Origin: Alitta virens
Taxonomy: Eukaryota > Annelida > Polychaeta > Phyllodocida > Nereididae
DNA length: 64,000 bases
NCBI GenBank assembly: GCA_932294295.1
Contig: OW028581.1
Span: forward strand, 16,885,662-16,949,661
Direction: 5' to 3'
Shown here: positions 1-12,200 of the stretch, piece after piece
How the letters are laid out: each line of letters opens with the position of its first letter
Numbering within the stretch: the first letter of the stretch is position 1
Notes under the pieces: model-generated
What the model was told of the DNA's origin: nothing
What the model saw: the letters and a program-made list of their open reading frames with translations, nothing else
Databases searched by the model: none
Position numbers and translations under genes: made by a program

Positions 1-120
1 GTGGTTTATATTTCCCTTATATCCTTACAAGTTCCGAAAAATTCTACATAATCACCTTAAATCCCATAAGTCCCCGTGGTGTACCACAATTCCCAATAAG
101 CCACTGTAAGTCCCATAATT

Positions 121-380
121 CCCATAAGTCCTGAATAATTCCGCAATTCCTGATAAGCCCTTCTGAGTCCCCATAATTCCCGTAAGTCCTGAATAATTCT
201 GCTATTCCCTAGAAGCCCTTCTGGGTCCCCATAATTCCCGTAAGTCCTGAATAATTCCGCAATTCCTGATAAGCCCTTCTGGGTCCCCATAATTCCCATA
301 AGTCCTGAATAATTCTGCAATTCCCTAGAAGCCCTTCTGAGTCCCCATAATTCCCGTATGTCCTCAATAATTCCACCAAG
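121..380. repeat. 58-bp tandem repeat, about four copies
   Basis: The landmark AAGCCCTTCTG recurs at 155, 213, 271 and 329, exactly 58 bp apart. Shorter related fragments rich in CCATAATTCC and TAAGTCC continue on both sides (about 57-560). The array stays open in some reading frames, but only because the unit lacks stops there; it does not look like a gene. Confidence 0.85.
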
Positions 381-569
381 TCCTAAATAATCTCTGTTAG
401 ATCAATAAGTCCCTGTGATGCCCAATAAATCCTGCAATTCCTTTACATCCTTAATAACTCCCCTATCTCCATATGGGTCCCATGAGATCCTTCAATTCCT
501 ATCTAATTCCAGCATTTCCTGTAAGTCCTCTAAGTCCTGCAATTCCCAAATGGGAGTCCCGCATGGGAA

Positions 570-1251
570 TTATGGGGTTAAATGGGGCCTATTAAGAAAG
601 GAATCAAGTGAGGCTATCTTCTCGAGATGTATTGCCCTTGTAGTTAGACATGTGTAAATGCATCCATACCTATTGGCTTCACTCCGACCAAACTTCACCA
701 TGAAAGGACTGAAGTAGTCCACTCCTACATATGTAAATGGTGGCTGATCAGGCTGTAGTCTCTCAGCTGGTAGACTGGCCATTTGCTGTACACAAGGGGA
801 AGCATTCAACCTTTTGCACATGACACAATTATGGCGGATCTTCTTGGATGATTGACCTAGCATTTGTGACCTAGTACTTTGCTCTCAACAAGCTAAGTGT
901 CCATTCAGTACCAGGGTGACCATCATCATGAATGTCACCGACAATCTTCAATGCTACAGAATGCTTGTGCGGAATGATGTAAGGATGTTTCCTAGAGCGA
1001 CACAAGTAAGCATGTTTTATCCAACCACTGACACAGAGCAAATTCTCATAAAATTGACCTTGAACGTGCTTCAAAATGACATTTTCCGCAGTTTTGAGAA
1101 CTCGCACGGACATCAGACCAACTTTTGCACTCTTCTTACTTCTCAGGACTTCCTTCAAACGAAGTAACCAAGCGACTGCTCTCTGTAGCCTTGTCCAACT
1201 GGAATAATGTTCCATCAGTGCATCTAATGGGTGAGTCATAATACCTGTCAC
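570..1251 (-). pseudogene. BEL/Pao integrase fragment (zinc-binding domain and start of core)
   Basis: Two adjacent open pieces, 1251-871 and 863-570. The first has the HHCC-like region ending in 'GDIHDDGHPGTEWTLSLLRAKY'. The second has 'CVMCKRL' followed by the first core strand 'VGVDYFSPF' and 'RYGCIYTCLTTRAIHLE', typical of BEL/Pao integrases. The core breaks off at the tandem-repeat boundary near 570, so the later catalytic residues are absent. Confidence 0.75.
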
Positions 1252-2023
1252 ACAAGCAATTGTGTCTTTACATCCACTCCCTGGAGAAGTGTGGCGTCGA
1301 TATCATCTTGCTGCCAACCAGACTTGAAAGTCCTGAGGAAATCTGGTCCCTCAGACCACTTGCGTTTGTCCATGTTGTCAAGAGCTTGTCCTCTGGAAAT
1401 AATATCTGCTGGGTTTTCCTTGCCAGTCACATGGTACCACTGATCTGGCTCAGTCAATCACATAGACATGAAACCTGCGAGTGTCATTTTTGATATACTT
1501 TAAAACAATTTCGCTGTCAATCCAGAAGTACGAATTTGCCAATTTAACTCATCTCATTATGCAACATGGAGTCAATACAAGCAACAAAGCTGCTTGGAGT
1601 TCGAGTCGAGGTATGGTCACAGGTTTGATGGGTGCTACTTTACTTTTGCTGAACAGTAAAGATGTGTGGATCTCACCTCTCTTGTTTATACACCTGAGGT
1701 AACTGCAACTCCCGTAGGTGCGCATGCCTGCATCGCTAAGTGGTGCAGTTTGAGAAAGGCATCATTGAAATTACCAGGCTTGATGCAACGTGGAACATGC
1801 AAACTCTGCAACCAACACATCCAGGATCTCTCAGCTCTGGAGGCACCTCCTCATCCCAACCAAGCTTCAGCCTTGTTGCGTCCTGGAATTGCACTTTTTC
1901 CAATATCAAAACAGGTGATACAAGACAGAGGGGATCATACATGGTTGAAAACAAACTTAGCATATTTCTCCTGGTAAATTTTTCTTTGCTTTTAATATGT
2001 AGATCAAAATAGAATTCATCACT

Positions 2024-2659
2024 TTAGAAATTCCATCTTACTCCTAATGCTCTGCTATTAAACCCACTTGTAAGATCTTTACATTCTTTGGCTTTATCAC
2101 ACTCAGATACACTCTCAAGTACATGCACATCATTGCTCACAAATTTCGTTAACTTAAATCCACCTAATTGTAAAAGTGATTTTGCACCTTCAACAATCTT
2201 GACAGCTTCTTGCTTATTCATTACAGATCTCAAACAATAGAATGCTTTTAACACTGTATCATCAATCAAGCTATCACGACCACCATAATCAGCAACAGCA
2301 CGTCTGAGTGCATACCATAGAAAACGTAGTGCGTCACGATCTACCACAGGCACAAGAACTTGGTAATACATGGCCTCAATGTCCGCCATAAGGGCAACTT
2401 CATGTTCACGAAACCTTAACAAAACATGTAAAAACTTATTGTTAATTTCAGGCCCTTGGTTGCACTTGTCATTTAAAGATTCACCTTCAAATCGTAATGA
2501 ACAGCCAAATACTACTCTAATTTTGCCAGGCTTATTTTCATTCATTACACAGTGGTGAGGCAAGTACCAAATTTGTGAAACATTGACATCATGCAGTGGT
2601 ACTGGTTCTGCATAACCCTTATCAAGCAGTACTCTTGATTTCAGCATCATAATTGTCAT
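2024..2659 (-). pseudogene. BEL/Pao reverse transcriptase fragment without its catalytic YxDD
   Basis: A 211-codon open stretch with the Pao-type RT signatures 'WYLPHHCVMNENKPGKIRVVF' (shown in part), 'LMADIEAMYYQV' and 'LLQLGGFKLTKFVSN'. Where the family normally has a YxDD box, just before 'CLRSV', the text runs 'KAFYCLRSV' with no aspartate pair. The sequence between 'RFLWY' and 'ALRRAVADYG' also looks shortened. Both points rest on my memory of the family; loss of the YxDD pair would make the enzyme inactive. Confidence 0.8.
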
Positions 2660-2859
2660 ACAAATTCAACCTTTTTAAGTTAACATGAAGTGATTTTAAC
2701 CTAGCTTCAGCAACTTTGACATTGTTTGGGACATACACATCTTTCTTCCATGGGATAGGAACTTCATAAAGTCCATCTACAACAGTCACTTGTTCAATCA
2801 GTGCATCTAATGGGTGAGTCATAATACCTGTCACACAAGCAAACTCTTATGACAGTTTA

Positions 2860-4656
2860 ATCCACTTTATTGTACACTGAGCATAACTCAGTTTGTCGAC
2901 CAAAGTCATCAAGAGTAAACAACAACTTGTGGATGTAGCGAATTAAATAACCAAAAACATCAGGATTTCTTGCAGCATGTTGCTGCCTTGAAATGTTGTC
3001 TCGTAATAAGAATTTTAGTGGAATACAGGATAAGGAAATATGAAAAGAAAACTGTGAATAACTATGACAATGACACTCAAGTTTGTTAGCTGTGAATACC
3101 AAAAGCTGCAGTGAATCACTGCAAGCATGAATGCACATTATTACATTGAGTGAATGCATTGGCAAATACAACAATACATAAAAATTTGGAAATTATGATA
3201 TCTACTACACGAATGTGTAGGCGGTGAAATAGCAGTAACAAGAAAAGCTCTCTTTAAAAAAGAGACCTGTATCAGAATTAGTTAACGTAGTCGAGACATG
3301 CAAATAAAAAAGAAAAAAGAATTGAACTACTGACAGGTATCATGTCAAAATACAATCAATTAGTATAGTTCATATAAATGTATGTCTTTGTCTTTATTGC
3401 CAAAGTTTCCTGCTATTTAAGTTGCATAGAATTTTTTTATAGTTGTTTTTTCACTATACCTAAATACATTTTGTGTTCTGTAATTTGCAACCAAAAAAAA
3501 AAAAACTGTCTTTCAGAAAAATATGACATGTTTTGCAAATCTATTAGAATAATTCAGATCCAAATTTGAAAAAATATAATCATGTTTCATTTTTTTTAAC
3601 ATTCACATACATAATTGACAGGTTCAGTGAGTGTAGCATTTTTTAACTGCATATCTGCTGTTTAAAACAGTTTGAGAAGTAATTTTATTTCACCATTGGC
3701 CTTTTTGTAACTTGAAATTAATTACAGTGTACAGTTTCAAATGCAATCAGCTATCAGAAACATAAAGAGCCATTGACAAATCCAATCATGGCCAGATGCC
3801 TGCATTGCCCTGCAATGGAGTGACCACTGCCACACTGACATACAACAGCAGCATCACCAGCACAATTTCATGATGGATTTTTGTTAACAGTCAAAGCCCT
3901 ATAGTTACCATTCAAATCACATTAGTTTTCATAGGAATGAAATAATGTATGTAGATATGAAGCTTTTGTTGAGTTGCTAGGCATTTTACATGAAAACCTT
4001 CACAAGCTTTCACCCCTAATACCAAAATGAACCATGCCAATTTCTGGGAAATCAGACTAACATGGATGAGTCCATTGATGTTTGAGGGGGGAACTGTTAA
4101 GATTTAATAAATACCTTGGTACAATAAAACCAGACACTTTTAAAATATGGTACTCAGTTCAAAGTTGCTTAATTTTATTCGAGGAAGACAAATGTGCCAT
4201 AGTTAGGTTGTTTAAGCCATTTTCAATGATGTCAAGATCAGTGATCTGGCCACAGCTTAAATGCACACAAACATCTTAGTAAGTATCTATATCTCTATGA
4301 GTTCTGCTAATTAGAGGACATGTTATGGATTGAGATTCTGATACAATAAAAAACACAAATTTCCAGCTAACATTTTGGTCATTTATTGCTATAACTACTG
4401 TGCGCGATACAGCCATTTTGAATATTTCAACATTATTCGTACAAATGATTTATACATTATTATTATATATATTAACAAAGGGAATTTGGTAAAATACTTA
4501 TTGGAACTACTAAATTTTTGTCCTTTATTTTCGAGATGTGTACAATTGCTGCAGTTGTTCCTAAAATCTGAAAAGTAAAACAAGAGAATATATATTTTGT
4601 GCTAGTTGCTGTAAGAAAACGTTGCAAAAGAATTCGTGAATGTTACTGCATAATAC
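2860..4656. other. Non-coding stretch downstream of the tetraspanin gene
   Basis: AT-rich, without a convincing long reading frame. At 3246-3275 it has a short copy of a dispersed motif (CTCTTTAAAAAAGAGACCTG) that recurs near 9713 and, inverted, near 32010. The missing last exon of the tetraspanin gene should lie here or further left. The only phase-compatible candidate I saw is a stretch after a CCCAG acceptor at 4043 that stays open to a stop near 3915. Its hydrophobic start would lengthen TM4, but it lacks a recognisable tetraspanin tail, so I did not adopt it. Confidence 0.4.
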
Positions 4657-6224
4657 CTGCAGCACAACCACACAGACTGCAGCTGTTATGAAATAAGCAG
4701 ACTGTTGCTTCATCCAATTCATAATACTGTCAAAACAGCCCTGTAATGTGAGAGAAAATAATCAAGTTGATTATGTACATTTATTTCATACAATAGCAAA
4801 GAGCAAGTTGTAATGTTACAAAAATGGTTACACATTTATATATATTTACATTTTTAATGAGCCACTCAGCTCTATAGATTTGTGTCCTTGCCTCTTCTTG
4901 GCAGGTGCTTTGTGCTTTCATAAATGATGACGTTTCATTGTTAGCAATTATGACGTCATGCATTCGACAACAGGACAAAGGAACAAATTGTACGGAACTC
5001 TGAAATAGAACATGAATTAGTCTTATTCCTTTTCATTTCATCCAGTAGCGGATTAAGGGGGTTTAGGGGGGGTTTAATCTCCCCCCCTCCACTTGGCCTA
5101 GTACATTTTAATAAAAAAAATGTGTGGTCCCTTTTACAATATATTTTGATTTGTTAAGCCCCCCCTCTCCTTTAAAAAAGTTCTGGATCCGCCCCTGTCA
5201 TGTTTAATTTTGATCACATAAATTTGCTTACTGATTTATGCCCATGAATTTCTTTTCCAATCGGCAATATTTAAACGGCATAGAAGTTCTACGTTTAGGA
5301 GAAATTTTTATCAAGACCAGACATGTTCAAATGAACAATTCAATGCTAATATAAATTTAGATATGCAATTAATCCATTGTTTACCAGATTGTTCACTCTC
5401 TGTTGTTGATTGATGAACCATTCACTGTCCAGCCAGTCAGAGAAGCTTAAAACTCCACAACAGTCCAGCTGGAATATTCCAAAAATGTTTTTGCATTAAT
5501 TGAACAGTTTAACAATTTATTTAGGTTTATATATTATAGTTATATATCTATATTGTTGCAATTAATGTTTACAAACTGCAGTATATGCAATATATACACT
5601 GTAAAAAAATTCCTTTAGTTTTATGGCGTCTTGCTGGCAAATTTTTGCACAGTATTTTGCTGCAAAAGTTACAGTTTAAAGTTAGCCTACCGTAATAAAT
5701 AACAAATCTTTGCCGTAAAATCTACAGCACATGTATCTGTCAAGTTGTGACGATCACTACCATAAAATCATACAAACAGCACCTTACCATAAATTACTGT
5801 TGTACTTTCATGTTGGCCCTACCATTGAGCCCCCTAAATGAAGCTTATGTTGGGACCATTTACCATATATTTTACGGTGTCATACCATAGTTGAAATTCA
5901 CTGTAAATTACTATAAAATGCTGCGGTATCATGGTGTAGAGTAGTTTTACGGAATAGTCCCGTAAAATATGTGGTGACATGCTGAATGGTGGATTAGGGT
6001 GTATTTCACAGTAATTTACCATATAAACTACGGTAGAATGCCATTTTCTTTGCCTTAGATGTAAATTTTATAGTAAGATAGATTCACGGCATCTTGCATA
6101 CCAAATTAAGAGTATTTTACTGTAAAAACTATAGTTAAATTGCAAAAAAACTACGGAAACTCATTACAGTGTTGGCTTATTTTTGTGTTTTGTAGATATT
6201 AAAATTTGCAAAGCATTCTGACAT

Positions 6225-6259
<35 letters not shown>

Positions 6260-9200
6260 AACGTTTTATTCTCTAGTTACCTCCTTTTGCATGGTATCCC
6301 AGGCCATACCCATTGTATTGTTATCTGAATATTTGTTCAATACTTGATCTTGAAGGCTTCTTATAAGCAATACTTCCACCTATAAAAAAATCGCTTTCAT
6401 TTTCAAATTTCAATGCATTCCTTTCATTGCATAATATCCAATTAGTGATATTAGGGACTTATATATATCATATAAAAATAATTGATCATACTCACACGAG
6501 ATTTAAAGAGGTAGATGAGGATTGCAGCTGAACATTCTGCCACAATTAGGGTTACCAAGGCAACACAATACTGAAAAATGAAACAAATTCATGTTTTGAA
6601 TTTTAATAGATGTTAGAGCCAATTAAAAGATAATTATTATATGCAAAGTTTTAGAACTGTTGATATGAATGAATGATATGATCCAACTTACTGAAGTTAG
6701 CAAACAAGTACTCTCCCTGAGGGCGCCACAGCAGCCAGAAAACGCCAACAGGAAGATGACGCCACCCATCACAATGGCCACATACGCCACCAAGCGGAGG
6801 AGTTCATCTTTCTGCCCAGTTCCCAGGAATCTCACATGAATCAAAACATTCTGATCAATGGCAAGCCAGCAGCCAAGCATCAAGAGCCCTATACCAAGTA
6901 TCTAAAAAATCATAGAGAATTCGTTAAAAAAAAAGCAGAAGAAAAAAAAAAGCGAAGATTTTAAAAATCTGTATTTTAGTCTTTGGTGGCAATTTTGGTC
7001 AAGTGACAAGAGACATTTTAACAACAGTGTTCAAGTCATTGAGTTTTATGGGATGAGTAAATTATTCATAATTTCGAATGTGGATGAACAAAATGTTGTT
7101 TAAGAACTCTAATGTCACCCTGTTTTATATTATTGCTGTTGTGTGAGACAAACCAGTCGCAGTCAAGTGAAAGTGGAGGCTGTCTTTTATACTTGTAAAG
7201 GGTTATCAGATAAGTATTAATAGCTTTTTCTCATTTTGTGTACACACAGATGAGTCTGAGATGACAAGTTGATTTGGTCTGTTGAGCATACCCTAGTGTG
7301 ATAAACAACACTTGATTGAACTAATGAACTTCCACGTGTCTCTTTCATAAAGAAATATGAAATATACCAGCTTTTAATATTGCTTTCTTTTGATGTAGGC
7401 CAACGAGTCGCCAATGAGATTTTGTATTGCCAACAATTAAATATGATTTATTGACAAGAACTTCATTAATTATAATTTTTCATAATTGCAGTTCACATTG
7501 AACAAATACTTTCATAGGCCCACCTACTTTTTCAGGATGAAAATATGAAGAGTTAGAGGAACACTTTTTCTTTGGCTCACAGATTACGTTTTGTTCTATA
7601 CAGAAAGTGCTGCAATAGTAAATAGTGGCATGTGAATTTCATTGTAATCAGGTCCTAATTAGAAAATGCTTGTTACCATAGCATGTGAATTTCATTCAGT
7701 ATTTTGTTCATCAATGTTTCTGTCCTGTCATAACCTAGTGATTGTCACTCATGAGAACAAATCTTAAAAAATAGTGTCTTTTTTTAATAAACTTTATACT
7801 ATAACAGTATTATTACCATAACAGTATATTATCATTATTGTTCTATTATCATTCTTGAAATATTCTATTTACTTGATAAATTGTAATCGGTGACTCAGGA
7901 GATTTCAGCCTACCTTTAAACGCCTGGGTGGCCTCTCAATAGCGGTCTTAAGACCTTAGGGAGGCCTCCCACGCATAGAGAAAAATACCTTTTAAATATC
8001 TCTTTACTTGTGTATTTGTCTATGTATTTCAATCAATGTTTGTATATGAAATGTGTGTCTCTTTGTGTAAATAAATGTCTTTGTCTGTCGGTCTTATAAT
8101 ATACCAACTTCCGCCGCAAGGAGCGCTGCTGTGCCCTGGGCAGCCATGACGGTAGGATGTGGAGGCGCTGCGAGCAGCTTGGTAATATACATGTTCCCAT
8201 TGTGCAGGGGCTGTGATGTATATTATACACGCATAATATTATACAATTATGGCACAGTGGCGAGTGCAAAAGGTTTTTATGGCACTGAGAATACCGATGT
8301 TGCACGAGGTGAAGCTGAGTGCAATATCAGTTGTCTCAGTGCCATAAAAACTGATATTGCATGAGACACTGTGCAGTAATTGTTATATTATATGGCCTTT
8401 TCTTTTTTTAACACTGGAGTAAAAAGAACAAACTTCTGCAGCAAATTTCAGTGATTTCACTGTTTCTCTAGGCTGTCCAGTATGCCTAGTTCAGAGGCAA
8501 GTTGTACAACAATAAACCACAAAGAATATGATTTTGGGGTAGAATGCTCATAATAGCTGGACAGTATCATTCTTGAATTTTAATTGAGTTTGAGTTTGAA
8601 ATAGCCGAGAAAAAAACATGAAAACACAAGAATGTTTTTCCACAAGTTTCCTGTCATCTCACAATCTGAAATTAAAAAATACTTTTTATTTTATAGCTTC
8701 ATGATGGCTTTTTATAAATGAAGGTTTAACATTAATTAATTTATATAATTTACTGTTCATGGGAACAAAAATTGCTACAATAATGGGGGTTTTGAGAAAA
8801 TAAATTTACCGTGCAATAGCCTATAGCCATGCAATATAGGAAAATATTGCACAGCTCTCAGCCAATCTGAAGCCAGGATTTCTGCTAGCCATATAATATT
8901 AAGTCATAGTGAATTATAATACTTTTATCTTCCATATCAAATTGAGGAAATGGGACACATATGATTTTGATTGACATCTCTCATATCAAATGTTGTGTAT
9001 TCATGATAGACAAGTACCCTTGTATGCTATATGTTGTCCTATATTTGGGCATTTTGACGGTTCTTATTGGAAAGTTGGTAAACAGAAAGTGCGAAAAAAT
9101 TGATTTGTGTATAGATCTGTGTTTGCAGGTGGCCTGGGTCTATTATTTGCAATGATGCTATACATACATTGAAATTCTCTTTGAGTAGTAACAGCTAACA

Positions 9201-12200
9201 TGCATGTTAGATCTTAGACATTTTGATTCTTTTGTTGATATTTTTCTAGAATGACTGCCCCCAACCCAAAGCCAATATTCTATCATTGTTGTATCCTGTA
9301 TGTTGTTAGTCTGACAAATAACTTTTTCTGTAAAAGAAAAAAAGAAGAAAAATATATGTAGTTTATAGGTGGCTAAACTTAACTCATTACGACATTAGAT
9401 TAGTGGTTGACTCATAGTAGATAATTAAAATGGAGGCAGTGAAGGTAAGCTCATGCATCTTCTCAAAGTCTGTTAGCATCAAGATTTAATTTTCATTCAT
9501 TGGTCTATCTTTTGAACATAGCATTCAAAAATGAAAATAAAAATAAGAATTGCCAGGACATTCCTAAATGAAGGCTGTTCTTAAGATTTTTTTTTTTTAT
9601 TTAGTTCAACATTAGTTTTAAGAAATGGATAATATCATTAAAAAATATATGTACAATTTTTAGTGATAATCTTGAAAACCTTTAAACAGTTTGGTCAAAA
9701 ATAAGTAAAGCCCTCTTTAAAAAAAAAAGGCACCTGTACCAGACTTGTTTGAGATTATTGTGATAGATATTAGATTGTGCTGAACAAAGATATTTTGGAA
9801 CCTTCCTTTTTTCTTCTTCTTTTTTTACGCGAATGAGGAAAAATTAGACTTTAAATGATCATTTGCAGCAAAATACCATGGTTATCGATTCAATTAAGTC
9901 TAAAATGTTAATTTATGCATTTTGCATACATTTGGTAACCAATATTTGGCTAAAATCGGCTGAAACTGGTCATAGAGCAACACAGCTACAGAACTACCTT
10001 ATATGGGCATGCACAGAAAGTGATGATGAAACTTCAACAATTTTCCAATTTATTTGTAAACCTGATCACAGAAGTACCTCTTAAGCAGCAAGATATCTTA
10101 GGTGTTCTATAGATTTAGATCTGGTACAAAAATGGTAATAAAAAAAAGTTTTGCTTGAATGTTTTTGTAACATTTTTGGCCGCCAAATATGCCGTCCAAA
10201 AACGTCAAAATGGACGTTCGTGAAACCAAATCTGGTACGTTTTTAAAACGTTGATAAAAACTTTTTTGTGTTTGCTGGGAAGTAATTTACATATTAATGT
10301 ATAGATTTTTATTGAGAGCAAAGTATCAAATTGATACATGTGTCAGCATGACAAAATAATAAATGGCAAAAAAAAAAATAAAAAAAATAATAGAAATACG
10401 TCGATCAACAGTTAAAATAATTAAATAAGTAGAGCTATATTATATGGTGGCCGAGGAGTTCACTTCGTGGTTTCGCGGTTTTGTGGGGAGACAGCCTAAC
10501 TTTCGCACCACGAAAGTTACTATTTTCGCCCAAAGAAAGTACCAACTTTCGCCCCAGAATAGTCCAACTTTTGCCATACGAAACAAACAACTTTCGTACC
10601 ACAAAACTACCAACTTTCGTAGTATGACACTGCTGACTTGCCAAGGCAGACGGTTTTAGCTAATTAACTCCATAAATATTGAACGTACATGTTATGCAGA
10701 TCCCTATCATAGATACATCTTATAAGACCAAGAACAATGTTGTAGATGCCTTATTAATCGAGTAAATGACAAAAAACTATCGGTAAGGGGGGCAGGCAGG
10801 CCGGGTTCCCAAGTGGTCTGGGAGCCTAAGTTTATGCGTGATTATCTCCAGATGTGATTTACCAAGAATATTGGTTAATGGGTAATTGGAAGCCTGTTTC
10901 TTACACTATTAGCAATAATAATATATCTATACGGTGTTTAGTTAAAATCTTCAGTTGAAAACAATGAAAAATGCTACTAAACGTTTTTAAGTTAGAAAAT
11001 TTTGGGTCGTATTTATCTCCAGATTGTATCAAAACTAAAGCCTGCAGAAATAATTTGTTCGTACAGCCAATAGCTTATAACATCTCCTTCTGAAAGAGGT
11101 ATTAAAAATTATTCCAGTTAAATTCAATTAGAGATACAGGCACGCAAACTTATGCTTCCAGACTATATGAATACCCTAAATAACATGAGGATGCGCACAT
11201 TTAAAGTGTTGTTAAGAGGAGAAGAGAGGACGGCATTCTTACCAAGTATACACTGTATTACCATGGAGCCACCAGTACTCCATGGTATTACACTTTAATA
11301 GCTCTATTATTTTTGTGCTACGATAGGTACGATCACTGTCGTGGTGCGAAGGTGGTGCGAAGGTGTCGTGGTGCGAAGGTGGTGCGAAGGTGGTGCGAAG
11401 GTGTCTCGCTGCGAAGGTGGTGCGAAGGTGTCGTGGTGCGAAGGTGGTACGAAGGTGTCGTGGTGCGAAGGTGGTACGAAGGTGTCGTGGTGCGAAGGTG
11501 GTGCGAAGGTGTCGTGGTGCGAAGGTGTCGTGGTGCGAAGGTGTCGTGGTGCGAAGGCGGTGCGAAGGTGGTGCGAAGGTGTCGTGGTGCGAAGGTGTCG
11601 TGGGGCGAACGTTGGTGCTGTCGCAGTCCGACAGCTCAACTTTCAGGGGGGTTCAACTGTCGGGGGTGAAACCTCTACTGTCGGGGGGCGAACCTTCGCA
11701 CCAAGAAGTGAACTCCTCGGCCACCATAATATTATGACTAATACTAATCAACATTACATAATCTGTCTAAGAAATTCTAAAGCACCCGGAACTAAACAAA
11801 TAATAGTTATAATGCTGTTTAAAAAGCACCAACAAATAGTTTTAGCACAACAATTCAGGTACAATAACAATTCTAAACACTAAGCATAAGATATATATAG
11901 ATATATATACATGATGTACTCTTGACTGTTATCAAAACATACAGTTAAACGGCATAACAAGTTAGCAAATCATTTAATATTGGTGTAAATTTCCTTACCA
12001 GGAAGATATATATTTCAATTGCTACCATAGAAAAATATTTTCTTTGTACACATTTCTCGAAAATGCTTGAGAACTTTTTTGTGAATAGCTCTTCAAAACA
12101 TATGCAGCTGATAGAGGTGTAAAAAAGTAAAACACTGATAAATTCAACAGTCAAATACCAGACTAAAGAAACAAAGATAATATATCATATTTTTGTTATT

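Larger units (their letters stand above)
570..2834 (-). mobile_element. Degenerate BEL/Pao LTR retrotransposon, pol region
   Basis: Read on the minus strand from 2834 down to 570, separate open pieces follow the order of a BEL/Pao polyprotein: pre-RT segment (2834-2622), reverse transcriptase (2659-2024), the A17/RNase-H-linked segment with 'PLCLVSPVLILEKVQFQD' (1963-1736), the end of RNase H with 'GKENPADIISRG' (1457-1248), the integrase zinc-binding region (1251-871), and the start of the integrase core with 'FTYVGVDYFSPF' (863-570). The pieces are separated by frameshifts and stops, and no LTRs or gag are visible, so it is a dead fragment. A 46-bp segment occurs twice within it, at 1214-1259 and 2797-2842. 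Confidence 0.85.

Noticed and set aside
57..320. 87-codon frame with 'GLMGIMG' repeats on the minus strand
   Set aside because: Produced by the 58-bp tandem repeat; no conserved domain and no flanking gene structure.
11307..11883. Several overlapping open frames on both strands, some with repeated 'WCEGGAKVS' type peptides
   Set aside because: They are kept open by the 27-bp minisatellite, a multiple of three; composition and absence of any start or splice support argue against a protein.
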